Source of the DNA: Cyanobium sp. PCC 7001
Lineage (GTDB): Bacteria > Cyanobacteriota > Cyanobacteriia > PCC-6307 > Cyanobiaceae
Assembly (NCBI RefSeq): GCF_000155635.1
Contig: NZ_DS990556.1
Coordinates: forward strand, 1,047,051-1,111,050
Length of the DNA stretch: 64,000 nucleotides
Direction of reading: 5' to 3'
In this document: positions 44,121 through 53,350 of the stretch, in pieces
Layout of the letters: every line of letters starts with the position of its first letter
Position numbering within the stretch: position 1 is the stretch's first letter
The notes under the pieces: generated by a model
Databases searched by the model: none
Seen by the model: the letters and a program-made list of their open reading frames with translations, nothing else
Told to the model about the DNA's origin: nothing
Program-made: the position numbers and the translations under genes

Positions 44121-44157
44121 AGCGGAAGGCAAGGGGGGTAGGGGAGGGCCGGGCCCT

Positions 44158-44934
44158 TCAGCAGGCCGGGTCGACACCGCCGAAACGACGCTGACGGTTC
44201 TGATAATCCAGCAGGGCCGAGAGCAGGGCTTCGGCGTTGAAGTCCGGCCAGAGCACCTCGGTGATGTGCAGTTCGGCATAGGCCAGCTGCCACAGCAGGA
44301 AGTTGCTGATCCGCTGCTCGCCGCTGGTGCGGATCAGCAGATCGGGGTCGAGCTGGCCGGCGGTGTGCAGCTCGGCGGCGAAACAGCCTTCGTCGATGCT
44401 GGCTGGATCGAGCTCACCCCGGGCGGCGCGCTCGGCCAGGCGCCGCGCCGCCCGCACCAGCTCCGCCCTGCCGCCGTAGTTGGTGCAGACGTTGAAACGG
44501 ATGCCGCCGTTCCCGGCCGTGCGGACGGTGGCATCGGCGATCAGATGCTGCAGCCTGTGGGGGAGGGGTTCGAGATCCCCGAGGAAGCTGATGCGCACCT
44601 GCTCGCGCTCCAGACCCTCGATCTCACGCTCGAGCACCCGCTCGAACAGGGCCATCAGGAAGTTCACCTCCTCGCCGGGCCGGTTCCAGTTCTCGGTGGA
44701 GAAGGCGTAGGCCGTGAGGGCTCCCACTCCCCAGTCGCTGCAGAGGCGCAGGGTGCGCTTGAGGGCCTCCACGCCTTCCCGGTGCCCCATCACCCGGGGC
44801 AGACCGCGGCGCCGGGCCCAGCGGCCGTTGCCATCCATGATCACGGCCACATGGGAGGGCAGACGGGCAGGGTCCAGCCCCGCTGGTAACGGATGCTGCT
44901 GCCTGGGGGTGCTGGTCGCCAGGGCGCGACTCAT
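44158..44934 (-). CDS. uppS: Isoprenyl transferase (undecaprenyl diphosphate synthase) UppS
   Basis: A 258-residue cis-prenyltransferase. [20 protein letters not shown] (about 33-52) holds the catalytic Asp and pyrophosphate-binding residues; [14 protein letters not shown], then [20 protein letters not shown] and the end [20 protein letters not shown] are all family hallmarks. It makes the C55 lipid carrier for peptidoglycan and polysaccharides. It overlaps cdaA as ATGA (44931-44934), a close and probably old link between c-di-AMP synthesis and the wall. Confidence 0.95.
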   Translation of the reverse strand: MSRALATSTPRQQHPLPAGLDPARLPSHVAVIMDGNGRWARRRGLPRVMGHREGVEALKRTLRLCSDWGVGALTAYAFSTENWNRPGEEVNFLMALFERVLEREIEGLEREQVRISFLGDLEPLPHRLQHLIADATVRTAGNGGIRFNVCTNYGGRAELVRAARRLAERAARGELDPASIDEGCFAAELHTAGQLDPDLLIRTSGEQRISNFLLWQLAYAELHITEVLWPDFNAEALLSALLDYQNRQRRFGGVDPAC

Positions 44935-45773
44935 CCGCGGGTATCCGGCGTGTCCTTGGCCACGCTACGCCCGCCCGCCAGGGCCAGCGACTGGGTGAGC
45001 AGATCGTGAAGGCGGCTGCTGGTGATCGGCCGCTCCAGCCGGCCCTGGCTCGCCAGGGCCAGGGTGCCCGTTTCCTCGGACACCACGATCGCCAGGCAGC
45101 GGTCGAAGCGCTCGGTGAGGCCCATGGCGGCGAGATGGCGGGTGCCGTAGCGGTTCAGCCCCTGGCGCGAGAGGGGCAGGATCACTCCGGCCGCCAGGAT
45201 CCGGTTGCCCTTCACCAGCACGGCGCCGTCATGGAGCGGCGTATCCGCCGCGAACAGACTGAGCAGCAGATCCACCGAGAGCTGACCGTCGATCGGCAGG
45301 CCCGGGTTGAGGAAGTCCTCGGGGCGCAGATCGCTGCCGAGATCCACCACGATCAGGGCGCCGCGGCGGGCCTGCGAGAGGCGTCCCGCCGCCTCACTGA
45401 GCACCGCCACCGATCCGGAGGCCAGCTGGTCACGCCGGCGGCTGCCGAACAGCACCCCCAGCCGGCCCGTGCCGAGCAGTTCCATCAGGCGGCGCAGTTC
45501 CCCCTGCCAGAGGATGGCCAGGGCCAGGCTGCAGGCCAGCACCAGGGCATCCACCAGTTTGGTGGTGAGGGGCAGGTTGGCGTAGCGCTGCACCAGCCAC
45601 GCCATCGCCACCAGCAGCAGGTAGCCCCGCAGCAACCAGAGCGTGCGGGCCTCGGTGACGCGCCCGAGCACCACCACGCCCAGGGCCGTGGCGCAGACCA
45701 GGTCGAGGAGCAGGCGCAGATCAACGAGCCGAAGCCAACCTCCAAGCCACGGCCCGGTCACGCCTGAACCCAA
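44931..45773 (-). CDS. cdaA: Diadenylate cyclase CdaA
   Basis: A 280-residue membrane enzyme. Three N-terminal helices (about 10-30, 36-55, 70-92) are followed by a DAC domain: [20 protein letters not shown] with the DGA motif and [15 protein letters not shown] with the RHR/RHxA motif; both are needed to make c-di-AMP from two ATP. In cyanobacteria c-di-AMP controls K+ balance, night survival and carbon use. It lies 8 bases after lysA and overlaps uppS. No glmM or cdaR gene is next to it, unlike in Firmicutes. Confidence 0.93.
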   Translation of the reverse strand: MGSGVTGPWLGGWLRLVDLRLLLDLVCATALGVVVLGRVTEARTLWLLRGYLLLVAMAWLVQRYANLPLTTKLVDALVLACSLALAILWQGELRRLMELLGTGRLGVLFGSRRRDQLASGSVAVLSEAAGRLSQARRGALIVVDLGSDLRPEDFLNPGLPIDGQLSVDLLLSLFAADTPLHDGAVLVKGNRILAAGVILPLSRQGLNRYGTRHLAAMGLTERFDRCLAIVVSEETGTLALASQGRLERPITSSRLHDLLTQSLALAGGRSVAKDTPDTRG

Positions 45774-45781
45774 TCCTCGGC

Positions 45782-47200
45782 TCAGATTACCGGCGTGAGG
45801 CGGGCGGGCAGCACGTCGTAGCGCAGTAGGTCTTCCGGCTGCTCCCGCCGCTGCACCAGGTCGGCCATGCCGTCATGCACCAGCACCGCCGCCGGCCGTG
45901 GAATGCGGTTGTAGTTGGAGGCCATCGAGGCGTTGTAGGCGCCGGTGGCGAACACCGCCAGCAGGTCGCCGCTGGTGGCGGGAGGCAGGGCGATGTCCTT
46001 GAGCAGCACGTCGCCCGACTCGCAGTGCTTGCCGGCCACGGTGACCGTTTCGCTGGCCTCGGCGCCGGGGCGGTCGGCCAGCACCGCTGTGTACGGCGAC
46101 TGGTAGGTGATCGGTCGGGGGTTGTCGCTCATGCCCCCATCCACCGCCAGATAGGTGCGCAGGCCGGGAATGGTCTTGCGGCTGCCCACGGTGTAGAGGG
46201 TGAGTCCCGCCGTGGCCACCAGCGAGCGGCCCGGCTCGCACAGCAGCCGGGGCAGCTCGAGGTTGCGGTCGCGGCAGGCCTGGGCCACCGCCCCGGCCAC
46301 GGTGCGCACCCAGTCTTCGATGGTCGGCGGATCGTCGCTGACCACGTAGCGGATGCCGAGGCCACCGCCCACGTTGAGATCCGTCACGGGGTGGCCGAGG
46401 CTGCGGGCGAGCTGCAGGCCGTCGGCCATCACGCCGGCCAGATCGCGATGGGGCTGGAGCTCGAAGATCTGGGAACCGATGTGGGCATGCAGACCCGTGA
46501 GGCGCGCCCAGCCGCAGGCCGCCAGGTGCTGAAGCACGGTCTCGAGCTGGTCGGGGTCGAAGCCGAACTTGCTGTCGAGGTGGCCCGTGCGGATGTACTC
46601 GTGGGTGTGGCACTCGATGCCGGGAGTGAACCGCAGCATCAGCCGCACCGGCTGCCTCAGCTGCGGGGCCAGCTCGGTGAGCAACTCGATGTCACGCCAG
46701 TTGTCAGCCACCACGGTGACGCCGCGGTCGGCGGCCAGGGCCAGCTCCTCGAGGCTCTTGTTGTTGCCGTGGAGCACGATCCGCTCGGGGGGCATGCCGC
46801 CCGCCAGGGCCGTGAGCAGCTCTCCCGCCGACACGGCATCGAGGCCCAGCCCCTCCTGGGCCACCAGGGCCGTGATCGCCACGGAGCTGTTCGCCTTGGA
46901 GGCATAGAGCGCCAGCGAGGGGCCCGGGTAGGCCTGGCTGAGGGCCCGGCTGTAGGCCCGGCAGCTGGCCCGCAGGGTGGCCTCATCCAGCACATACAAC
47001 GGTGTGCCGAAGGTGCGGGCCAGGTCGCTGAGCACACAGCCACCCACCTGCAGGCGGCCCTTGACATCCACCTCCGTGGTGATGGGGGTGAGGTTGCGGT
47101 TGGGGCTGGCGGGATCCCGACCGGGCTCGAAGGGCTCGGGTCCGGCTGCCTGAACCGGGGGGGCCTCCACCGCGGCGGCGGATTCGCTGGACATCACCAT
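45782..47200 (-). CDS. lysA: Diaminopimelate decarboxylase LysA
   Basis: A 472-residue PLP enzyme making L-lysine from meso-diaminopimelate. The PLP lysine is in LALYASKANSSVAITALVAQ, the phosphate-binding Gly-rich loop is LNVGGGLGIRY, and the catalytic Cys region is CEPGRSLVATAGLTLYTVGS with later CESGDVLLKDIALP. The start is ATG 47200 or 47194; the first about 45 residues are Ala/Pro-rich. It heads the minus-strand run and is divergent from rimI, 116 bases apart. Confidence 0.95.
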   Translation of the reverse strand: MVMSSESAAAVEAPPVQAAGPEPFEPGRDPASPNRNLTPITTEVDVKGRLQVGGCVLSDLARTFGTPLYVLDEATLRASCRAYSRALSQAYPGPSLALYASKANSSVAITALVAQEGLGLDAVSAGELLTALAGGMPPERIVLHGNNKSLEELALAADRGVTVVADNWRDIELLTELAPQLRQPVRLMLRFTPGIECHTHEYIRTGHLDSKFGFDPDQLETVLQHLAACGWARLTGLHAHIGSQIFELQPHRDLAGVMADGLQLARSLGHPVTDLNVGGGLGIRYVVSDDPPTIEDWVRTVAGAVAQACRDRNLELPRLLCEPGRSLVATAGLTLYTVGSRKTIPGLRTYLAVDGGMSDNPRPITYQSPYTAVLADRPGAEASETVTVAGKHCESGDVLLKDIALPPATSGDLLAVFATGAYNASMASNYNRIPRPAAVLVHDGMADLVQRREQPEDLLRYDVLPARLTPVI

Positions 47201-47316
47201 GGGCTTCCGCCGTGCTCGCTCCTGCCCTCAGAATGTACGGAAGTGATGCGCCAGGCAGCGGTCTGGGTGGGAGCGTGCCCACAGGCCATGCGGAAGCGGG
47301 CGGGGAGGACGTTGGG

Positions 47317-47817
47317 GTGAAACCTCTTCAGCCGGCTCTGCAGCCGGGTTCCCTGGGCCCCGATCACCTCGAGGCCTGCCTGGAGCTGGATCAGGCCAGC
47401 CTTGATAGGCTCTGGACCCCGGCACAGTGGCGGCAGGAACTCGGCGACGGCCTGCGGCTGAAGCGGGCCCTCTGGCGCGGCCCGCAGCTGGTGGCCATGG
47501 CCTGCGGCTCGCTCGTGCTGGATGAACTGCACATCACCCTGGTGGCGGTGCGGCCCTCTCAGCGCCGTCAGGGACTGGGACGCCGCGTGCTGGAGGACCT
47601 GCTGCGCGAAGCCCGGCGACGGGGGGCCGGGGCCGCCACCCTCGAGGTGGCGGCCACCAATGCGGCTGCCCTGGGCCTCTACAGCCAGCTGGGATTCCGG
47701 ATCCTGGGCCGTCGTCGCGGTTACTACCGCGACGGGGCGGACGCCCTGATCCAATGGGCCACCCTGACGGAGTCCGCAGGACACGAGCTGGACAACACGG
47801 CTGGACAACACGCCTAA
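47317..47817 (+). CDS. rimI: Ribosomal-protein-alanine N-acetyltransferase (RimI-like)
   Basis: A 166-residue GNAT protein. The acetyl-CoA motif A is ITLVAVRPSQRRQGLGRRVL with RRQGLG, then LEVAATNAAALGLYSQLGFR is the RimI-type NxxAxxLYxxxGF motif and RRRGYYRDGADALIQW the typical tail. It would acetylate the N terminus of ribosomal protein S18 or act more broadly. GTG 47317 seems best; starting earlier adds non-conserved residues. It is followed by a hairpin and T run. Confidence 0.8.
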   Translation: MKPLQPALQPGSLGPDHLEACLELDQASLDRLWTPAQWRQELGDGLRLKRALWRGPQLVAMACGSLVLDELHITLVAVRPSQRRQGLGRRVLEDLLREARRRGAGAATLEVAATNAAALGLYSQLGFRILGRRRGYYRDGADALIQWATLTESAGHELDNTAGQHA

Positions 47818-47992
47818 GCAGTGCGGATAACCGCCGTTTTGTATTGCTCAATCGGCTGAATCCGCCGATCTGAGTTGCAATGAAAAGCCGCTCCTGGCCT
47901 GCAATCACTGGCTTTTGATCATTGGTCGTCCGGCAACCACACCATCCGTCCAACCCTGATAGGTTGGTTCAACTTGCACCAGGCCCCGCCCC
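47818..47992 (+). promoter_or_regulatory. rimI terminator and clpC promoter region
   Basis: The 175-base, AT-richer gap holds a small hairpin GCGG-ATAA-CCGC (47823-47834) followed by CGTTTT, a weak terminator for rimI; a second hairpin ATCGGC-TGAATCC-GCCGAT (47851-47869); and the inverted repeat CCAACC-CTGATA-GGTTGG (47950-47967), which overlaps the -10-like TAGGTT (47960-47965) 27 bases before clpC. The last repeat is either an operator over the promoter or a hairpin at the mRNA 5' end. Confidence 0.45.
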
Positions 47993-50524
47993 ATGTTCGA
48001 GCGGTTTACCGAGAAGGCCATCAAGGTGATCATGCTGGCCCAGGAAGAGGCCCGCCGCCTTGGGCACAACTTCGTGGGCACCGAGCAGATCCTGCTGGGA
48101 CTGATCGGGGAAGGCACCGGCGTCGCCGCCAAGGTGCTCAAGTCGATGGGCGTGAACCTCAAGGACGCCCGGGTCGAGGTGGAGAAGATCATCGGCCGAG
48201 GCTCCGGCTTCGTGGCCGTGGAGATTCCCTTCACCCCCAGGGCCAAGCGGGTGCTGGAGCTGTCCCTGGAGGAGGCACGCCAGCTGGGCCACAACTACAT
48301 CGGCACCGAGCATCTGCTGCTGGGCCTGATCCGTGAGGGCGAGGGTGTGGCCGCCCGTGTCCTGGAGAACCTCGGCGTCGATCTCGCCAAGGTGCGCACC
48401 CAGGTGATCCGCATGCTCGGCGAGACCGCCGAGGTGGCGGCCGGCGGTGGCGGCAAGGGCTCCACCAAGACCCCCACCCTCGATGAGTTCGGCAGCAACC
48501 TCACCCAGCAGGCGGCCGACGGCAAGCTCGACCCCGTTGTGGGGCGTCAGCACGAGATCGAGCGGGTCATCCAGATCCTCGGCCGCCGCACCAAGAACAA
48601 TCCCGTGCTGATCGGCGAGCCCGGCGTCGGCAAGACCGCCATTGCCGAGGGCCTGGCCCAGCGCATCAACTCCGGCGACGTGCCCGACATCCTCGAGGAG
48701 AAGCGGGTGCTCACCCTGGACATCGGCCTGCTGGTGGCGGGCACCAAGTACCGGGGCGAGTTCGAGGAGCGCCTCAAGAAGATCATGGAGGAGATCCGGG
48801 GTGCCGGCAATGTCATCCTCGTGATCGACGAGGTGCACACCCTGATCGGCGCCGGCGCCGCCGAGGGCGCCATCGACGCCGCCAACATCCTCAAACCGGC
48901 CCTGGCCCGCGGCGAGCTGCAGTGCATCGGTGCCACCACCCTCGACGAGTACCGCAAGCACATCGAACGCGACGCCGCCCTCGAGCGGCGCTTCCAGCCG
49001 GTGATGGTGGGTGAACCCTCCGTGGAGGACACCATCGAGATCCTCCGGGGTCTGAAGGAGCGCTACGAGGAGCACCACCGCCTCAAGATCGCCGACGAGG
49101 CCCTGATCGCCGCCGCCACCCTGGGCGACCGCTACATCTCCGACCGGTTCCTGCCCGACAAGGCCATCGATCTGATCGATGAGGCGGGCAGCCGCGTGCG
49201 GCTGATGAATTCCAAGCTGCCTCCGGCCGCCAAGGAGGTGGACAAGCAGCTGCGCGCCGTGCAGAAGCAGAAGGAGGAGGCCGTGCGCGAGCAGGACTTC
49301 ACCAAGGCCGGTGAACTGCGCGACCGGGAGGTGGAGCTGCGGGAGCAGATCCGCACGATCCTGCAGGCCCGCAAGGATGAGGAACCGGCCACTGCCGAAG
49401 CCTCCGGCGAGACTCCCGCTCCGGTCGCCACCGACGACGCCGACCGTTCGCCGATGGTGTCGGAAGAGGACATCGCCCACATCGTGGCCTCCTGGACCGG
49501 CGTGCCGGTGCAGAAGCTCACCGAGAGCGAGTCGGCCAAGCTGCTCAACATGGAGGAGACCCTCCACCAGCGTCTGATCGGCCAGGACGAGGCCGTCAAG
49601 GCCGTGTCCCGGGCCATCCGCCGGGCGCGGGTTGGCCTGAAGAACCCCAACCGTCCGATCGCCAGCTTCATCTTCTCCGGCCCCACCGGCGTCGGCAAGA
49701 CCGAGCTCACCAAGTCGCTGGCGGCCTACTTCTTCGGCAGCGAGGAGGCGATGATCCGCCTCGACATGTCGGAATTCATGGAGCGCCACACGGTCAGCAA
49801 GCTGATCGGCTCCCCCCCTGGCTACGTGGGCTTCAACGAAGGGGGCCAGCTCACCGAAGCCGTCCGGCGCCGTCCCTACACGGTGGTGCTGTTCGACGAG
49901 ATCGAGAAGGCCCATCCCGACGTGTTCAACCTGCTGCTGCAGCTTCTGGAAGACGGCCGCCTCACCGATTCCAAGGGCCGCACGGTGGACTTCAAGAACA
50001 CCCTGATCATCATGACCTCGAACATCGGTTCGAAGGTGATCGAGAAAGGTGGCGGTGGCCTGGGCTTCGAGTTCTCCGGCAGCGATGCCGAGGAAACGCA
50101 GTACAACCGGATCCGCTCCCTGGTGAACGAAGAGCTCAAGCAGTACTTCCGCCCTGAGTTCCTCAACCGGCTCGACGAGATCATCGTCTTCCGCCAGCTC
50201 ACCCGCGATGAGGTCAAGGAGATCGCCGAGATCATGCTGAAGGAGGTGTTCGGACGCATGGACGAGAAGGGCATCCACCTCTCCGTCACCGAGGCGTTCA
50301 AGGAGCGGCTGGTGGAGGAGGGTTACAACCCCTCCTACGGCGCACGCCCCCTGCGGCGTGCCGTGATGCGGCTTCTGGAGGATTCCCTGGCCGAGGAGTT
50401 CCTCTCCGGCCGGATCGGCGAAGGCGATTCCGCTGTTGTCGATGTCAACGACGACAAGCAGGTGGTGATCCTCAAGCAGAACGCCATCCCCGCCATCCCC
50501 GAGCTGGCCGGCGCCGGCGCCTGA
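47993..50524 (+). CDS. clpC: ATP-dependent Clp protease ATP-binding subunit ClpC
   Basis: An 843-residue class I Hsp100 unfoldase. Two Clp-N repeats ([40 protein letters not shown]), AAA-1 with [18 protein letters not shown] and [12 protein letters not shown], a UVR/middle domain ([20 protein letters not shown]) and AAA-2 with [20 protein letters not shown] are complete and in order. ClpC partners ClpP/ClpR in protein quality control and is the chloroplast-type essential form in cyanobacteria. ATG 47993 starts in the conserved [20 protein letters not shown] sequence. Confidence 0.97.
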   Translation: MFERFTEKAIKVIMLAQEEARRLGHNFVGTEQILLGLIGEGTGVAAKVLKSMGVNLKDARVEVEKIIGRGSGFVAVEIPFTPRAKRVLELSLEEARQLGHNYIGTEHLLLGLIREGEGVAARVLENLGVDLAKVRTQVIRMLGETAEVAAGGGGKGSTKTPTLDEFGSNLTQQAADGKLDPVVGRQHEIERVIQILGRRTKNNPVLIGEPGVGKTAIAEGLAQRINSGDVPDILEEKRVLTLDIGLLVAGTKYRGEFEERLKKIMEEIRGAGNVILVIDEVHTLIGAGAAEGAIDAANILKPALARGELQCIGATTLDEYRKHIERDAALERRFQPVMVGEPSVEDTIEILRGLKERYEEHHRLKIADEALIAAATLGDRYISDRFLPDKAIDLIDEAGSRVRLMNSKLPPAAKEVDKQLRAVQKQKEEAVREQDFTKAGELRDREVELREQIRTILQARKDEEPATAEASGETPAPVATDDADRSPMVSEEDIAHIVASWTGVPVQKLTESESAKLLNMEETLHQRLIGQDEAVKAVSRAIRRARVGLKNPNRPIASFIFSGPTGVGKTELTKSLAAYFFGSEEAMIRLDMSEFMERHTVSKLIGSPPGYVGFNEGGQLTEAVRRRPYTVVLFDEIEKAHPDVFNLLLQLLEDGRLTDSKGRTVDFKNTLIIMTSNIGSKVIEKGGGGLGFEFSGSDAEETQYNRIRSLVNEELKQYFRPEFLNRLDEIIVFRQLTRDEVKEIAEIMLKEVFGRMDEKGIHLSVTEAFKERLVEEGYNPSYGARPLRRAVMRLLEDSLAEEFLSGRIGEGDSAVVDVNDDKQVVILKQNAIPAIPELAGAGA

Positions 50525-50554
50525 GTCGCCGAGCCACGCCGGCGGCCCAGCCCC

Positions 50555-50604
50555 ATCCCCCCGCAATGCCACAGGACCCCAGGCCTGAGGCGGAGCGGGG
50601 GGAT
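50555..50604. promoter_or_regulatory. Perfect inverted repeat between clpC and the next gene
   Basis: ATCCCCCCGC (50555-50564) and GCGGGGGGAT (50595-50604) form a perfect 10-bp stem around a 30-base loop. It begins 30 bases after the clpC stop and ends 3 bases before the -10-like element of the next gene. It may end clpC transcripts or be a binding site over the promoter. Confidence 0.45.
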
Positions 50605-50607
50605 CTT

Positions 50608-50613
50608 TACACT
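50608..50613 (+). promoter_or_regulatory. Probable -10 element of the dehydrogenase operon
   Basis: TACACT fits TANNNT and ends 6 bases before the ATG at 50620, so the mRNA should begin at or very near the start codon. Confidence 0.4.
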
Positions 50614-50619
50614 TGAGCC

Positions 50620-51684
50620 ATGCCCCAGCGTTCCAGGCGCACGGCCGGCCAGTCCGCCACCCACACCCCACAGCAGGCAGCGTCCCCCAACGGTCAGACC
50701 CACCACATCGCGCCGGCGGCGGTGATCCGAGGCGAGGGGGCCTGGCGGCGCTCCCTGCCGCGGATCACCGCCCTCTGCCAGCGGCCTCTCCTGCTCGGCC
50801 GGGGGGAAGCCACCGCCCCGCTGCGGGAGCAGCTGGCCAACGACCTGCGCCAGGCCGGGCTGGAAGCCCGCCACGAGCGGCTGCAGTGGGACTGCTGCGA
50901 ACCGGACCTGCAGCGGCTGGGCGCCGCCCTCTGCAATCCGGCGGGTGGGCCGCCGCTGGATGCCGTGATCGCCTGCGGCGGGGGCAAGGTGCTCGATGCC
51001 GGCAAGCTGCTCGCCGATCGGCACGGCCTGGCCTGCATCACCGTGCCCACCAGTGCCGCCACCTGTGCCGGCTGGACCGCGCTGGCCAACATCTACAGCC
51101 CGGAAGGGGCCTTTCTGCGGGATGTGGAACTGCGGCGCTGTCCGGAGCTGCTGGTGTTCGACCACGCCCTGGTGCGCACGGCCCCGCCCCGCACCCTGGC
51201 CAGCGGCATCGCCGACGCCCTGGCCAAGTGGTACGAAGCCTCGGTGAGTTCCGGGGGCAGCAGCGACGGGCTGATTCAGCAGGCGGTGCAGATGGCCCGG
51301 GTGCTGCGCGACCAGCTCCTGCTCGATGCCGAAACCGCCCTGGCCGATCCCGCCAGTGAGGCCTGGGTGCGGGTGGCCGAAGCCAGCGCCCTCAGCGCCG
51401 GCCTGATCGGCGGCCTCGGCGGTGCCCGCTGCCGCACCGTGGCCGCCCACGCGGTGCACAACGGCCTCACCCAGCTGGCCGCCAGCCACGGCGCCCTCCA
51501 CGGCGAAAAGGTGGGCTTCGGCATCCTGGTGCAGCTGCGGCTGGAGGAGGTGCTGGGGCAGAACCAGCTGGCCGGCCAGGCGCGGCGCCAGCTGCTGCCA
51601 CTGTTCGAGCGCCTCGGCATTCCCCGCAGCCTCAACGCGCTGGGGCTGGGCCACACCACCCTGCAGAGCTGCAGCAGCCTGTGA
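50620..51684 (+). CDS. Iron-containing alcohol/glycerol dehydrogenase family, frameshifted at its 3' end
   Basis: A 354-residue product of the Fe-ADH/GldA superfamily. DAVIACGGGKVLDAGKLLAD (NAD-binding GGGK), CITVPTSAATCAGWTALANI, and the metal-site helices VAAHAVHNGLTQL and HGEKVGFGILVQL with His residues are present. The frame stops early at LQSCSSL. The expected last 40 residues (CDFACAPGSDLHHLPFPVAS) lie in the +1 frame at once downstream. So the gene is either truncated by a one-base insertion (or two-base loss) near 51665-51683 or the sequence has an error there. The substrate is unknown. Confidence 0.8.
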   Translation: MPQRSRRTAGQSATHTPQQAASPNGQTHHIAPAAVIRGEGAWRRSLPRITALCQRPLLLGRGEATAPLREQLANDLRQAGLEARHERLQWDCCEPDLQRLGAALCNPAGGPPLDAVIACGGGKVLDAGKLLADRHGLACITVPTSAATCAGWTALANIYSPEGAFLRDVELRRCPELLVFDHALVRTAPPRTLASGIADALAKWYEASVSSGGSSDGLIQQAVQMARVLRDQLLLDAETALADPASEAWVRVAEASALSAGLIGGLGGARCRTVAAHAVHNGLTQLAASHGALHGEKVGFGILVQLRLEEVLGQNQLAGQARRQLLPLFERLGIPRSLNALGLGHTTLQSCSSL

Positions 51685-51796
51685 TTTCGCCTGCGCCCCC
51701 GGCTCCGACCTGCATCACCTGCCCTTCCCGGTGGCCAGCGGCGATCTGCTGGCCGCTCTGGTGAGCACCTGCAGCGGCGAGCGGAGGCCGGCGTGA
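51662..51796 (+). other. Out-of-frame C-terminal tail of the dehydrogenase gene
   Basis: In the +1 frame this stretch reads AAACDFACAPGSDLHHLPFP and VASGDLLAALVSTCSGERRP and stops at TGA 51794-51796. That stop overlaps the GTG start of the hydrolase gene as GTGA, as expected for an intact operon, which shows that this was the original 3' end. The repeated CTGCAGAGCTGCAGCAGCC sequence at the break is a plausible slippage site. Confidence 0.75.
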
Positions 51797-52722
51797 TCCG
51801 CCACCAGGCCAGCCGCGAGCTGGTGGATCGGGCGGCCCACCGGCTCCTCGATCCCCTCGGCCGCAGTCTGGCCGGGGCTGTGCAGTGGTGGCCGCTGGAG
51901 GGCTTCGACGAGCTCTGGCCCGTGGCGGTGCTGGGGGAGGGACCGCCCGTGCTGCTGCTGCACGGCTTCGACAGCTCCTTCCTGGAGTTCCGCCGCCTGG
52001 CTCCGCTGCTGGCAGAGCGGCACCGGCTGATCATCCCGGACCTGTTCGGCTTCGGCTTCTGCCCGCGCGATCCCCAGGCGGCGTATGGCCCCGCCGCGGT
52101 GCTGGCCCATCTGGAGGCCCTGCTCGATGGGCTGGAGGCCCGGGGGCTCGCCGGTGAGGGGGAAGCGGCCCAACCCCTGGGGCTGATCGGGGCCTCGATG
52201 GGAGGCTCGGTAGCCGTGGAACTGGCCCGGCGCCGGCCTGGCCGCTTCAGCAGGCTGCTGCTGCTGGCTCCAGCCGGTCTCACCGGCCGGCCGATGCCGC
52301 TGCCACCGGTGCTCGACGGGCTGGGCGTGCGCTTCCTGGCCTCGCCTGGGGTACGGCGCGGACTCTGCCGCAGCGCCTTCGCCCAGCCCGATCGGGATGT
52401 GGGCCCTGCCGAACTGGAGATCGCCTCGCTGCACCTGGCCACGCCGGGATGGGGCGAGGCTCTGCGGCGCTTCGCCCGCTCCGGCGGTTTCGCCGGTTGC
52501 GGACAGCCGCTGCCGCCACTGCCGATCCAGGTGCTGTGGGGCGCCAACGACCGCATCCTGCGCCCACCCCAGAAGCGGGCGGCCCTGGCCCTGCTGGGCG
52601 AGCGGGTGCAGGAGCTGGCCGACTGCGGCCATCTCCCCCACATCGACCAGCCCGAGCGGGTGGCCAGCACCTGGCACAGTCCCGACCCGGCGCCAGCCGC
52701 CGTGGCCGCCGGGCATGGCTGA
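51793..52722 (+). CDS. Alpha/beta hydrolase
   Basis: A 309-residue serine-hydrolase-fold protein. The oxyanion HGFDSSFLEF (about residue 57), nucleophile elbow GASMGGSVA (Ser at about 137), acid Asp in LWGANDRIL (about 251) and His in CGHLPHIDQP (about 279) give a full catalytic triad. It resembles C-C bond hydrolases and haloperoxidase-like enzymes widespread in cyanobacteria; the substrate is unknown. GTG 51793 overlaps the restored dehydrogenase frame, and its stop overlaps the DUF2993 gene by 8 bases, so the three are one operon. Confidence 0.85.
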   Translation: MIRHQASRELVDRAAHRLLDPLGRSLAGAVQWWPLEGFDELWPVAVLGEGPPVLLLHGFDSSFLEFRRLAPLLAERHRLIIPDLFGFGFCPRDPQAAYGPAAVLAHLEALLDGLEARGLAGEGEAAQPLGLIGASMGGSVAVELARRRPGRFSRLLLLAPAGLTGRPMPLPPVLDGLGVRFLASPGVRRGLCRSAFAQPDRDVGPAELEIASLHLATPGWGEALRRFARSGGFAGCGQPLPPLPIQVLWGANDRILRPPQKRAALALLGERVQELADCGHLPHIDQPERVASTWHSPDPAPAAVAAGHG

Positions 52723-53350
52723 GGCCGGCCTGCGGCGCAGCGGCCCGGCCCTGCAGCTGCTGGCGGCGGCGCTGCGCCTCTGGATCCGGCAGCAGTGCGA
52801 CGCCATCGACCAGCTGGAGCTGGCCCTGGACGGATCGGCCCTGCAGCTGCTGCGGGGCCATCTCGAGGGCGTGCGCCTGCAGGCCAGGCGGGTGCGGTAC
52901 CAGGGGCTGGAGCTGGAGAGCGTGACGCTGCGGAGCGAGCCGATCCAGGTGCAGCTGGGCCAGGTGCTGCGGGGACAGCCCCTGCAGCTGGATCACCCCT
53001 TCGGCATCCGGGGCCTGGTGCAGTTCAGCCCGGAGGGGCTGGAGCGGTCGCTGGCCCAGGAGTCCTGGCGCCCCCTGGCGGTGAGCCTGTCCGAGACGCT
53101 GCTGGGCAGCGAGCCGCCCCTGCAGGTCACGCTGCTGCCGCCCGACTCTCTGGTGTTCAGGAGCCATGCCGCCGCCCCCGAGCGGGAGCTGGAGACCCGG
53201 CTGCAGGCGGAGCAGGGCAGCATTGCCCTGAGGCGCGCCGACGGCACCACCGCCCTGCTGCTGCCGATGGATCCGGCCATCACCATCGAGCGCGCCGCGG
53301 TGGAGGGCGGGCTGGTGGTGCTGGAAGGAGCAGCCCTGGTGACGCCCTAG
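52715..53350 (+). CDS. DUF2993 (LmeA-like) phospholipid-binding protein
   Basis: A 211-residue protein of the DUF2993 type: LALDGSALQLLRGHLEGVRL, QARRVRYQGLELESVTLRSE, PIQVQLGQVLRGQPLQL and FGIRGLVQFSPEGLERSLAQ are characteristic alternating strands. The related mycobacterial LmeA binds phospholipid in the periplasm; the cyanobacterial homologues have no assigned role. No clear signal peptide is seen, only a helical start. It ends the operon and is convergent with cdsA, overlapping by 4 bases. Confidence 0.75.
   Translation: MAEAGLRRSGPALQLLAAALRLWIRQQCDAIDQLELALDGSALQLLRGHLEGVRLQARRVRYQGLELESVTLRSEPIQVQLGQVLRGQPLQLDHPFGIRGLVQFSPEGLERSLAQESWRPLAVSLSETLLGSEPPLQVTLLPPDSLVFRSHAAAPERELETRLQAEQGSIALRRADGTTALLLPMDPAITIERAAVEGGLVVLEGAALVTP

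Noticed and set aside
51665-51690. Programmed +1 frameshift in the dehydrogenase gene
   Set aside because: No known family member uses one; the repeat at the site and the single-strain view make mutation or error far more likely.
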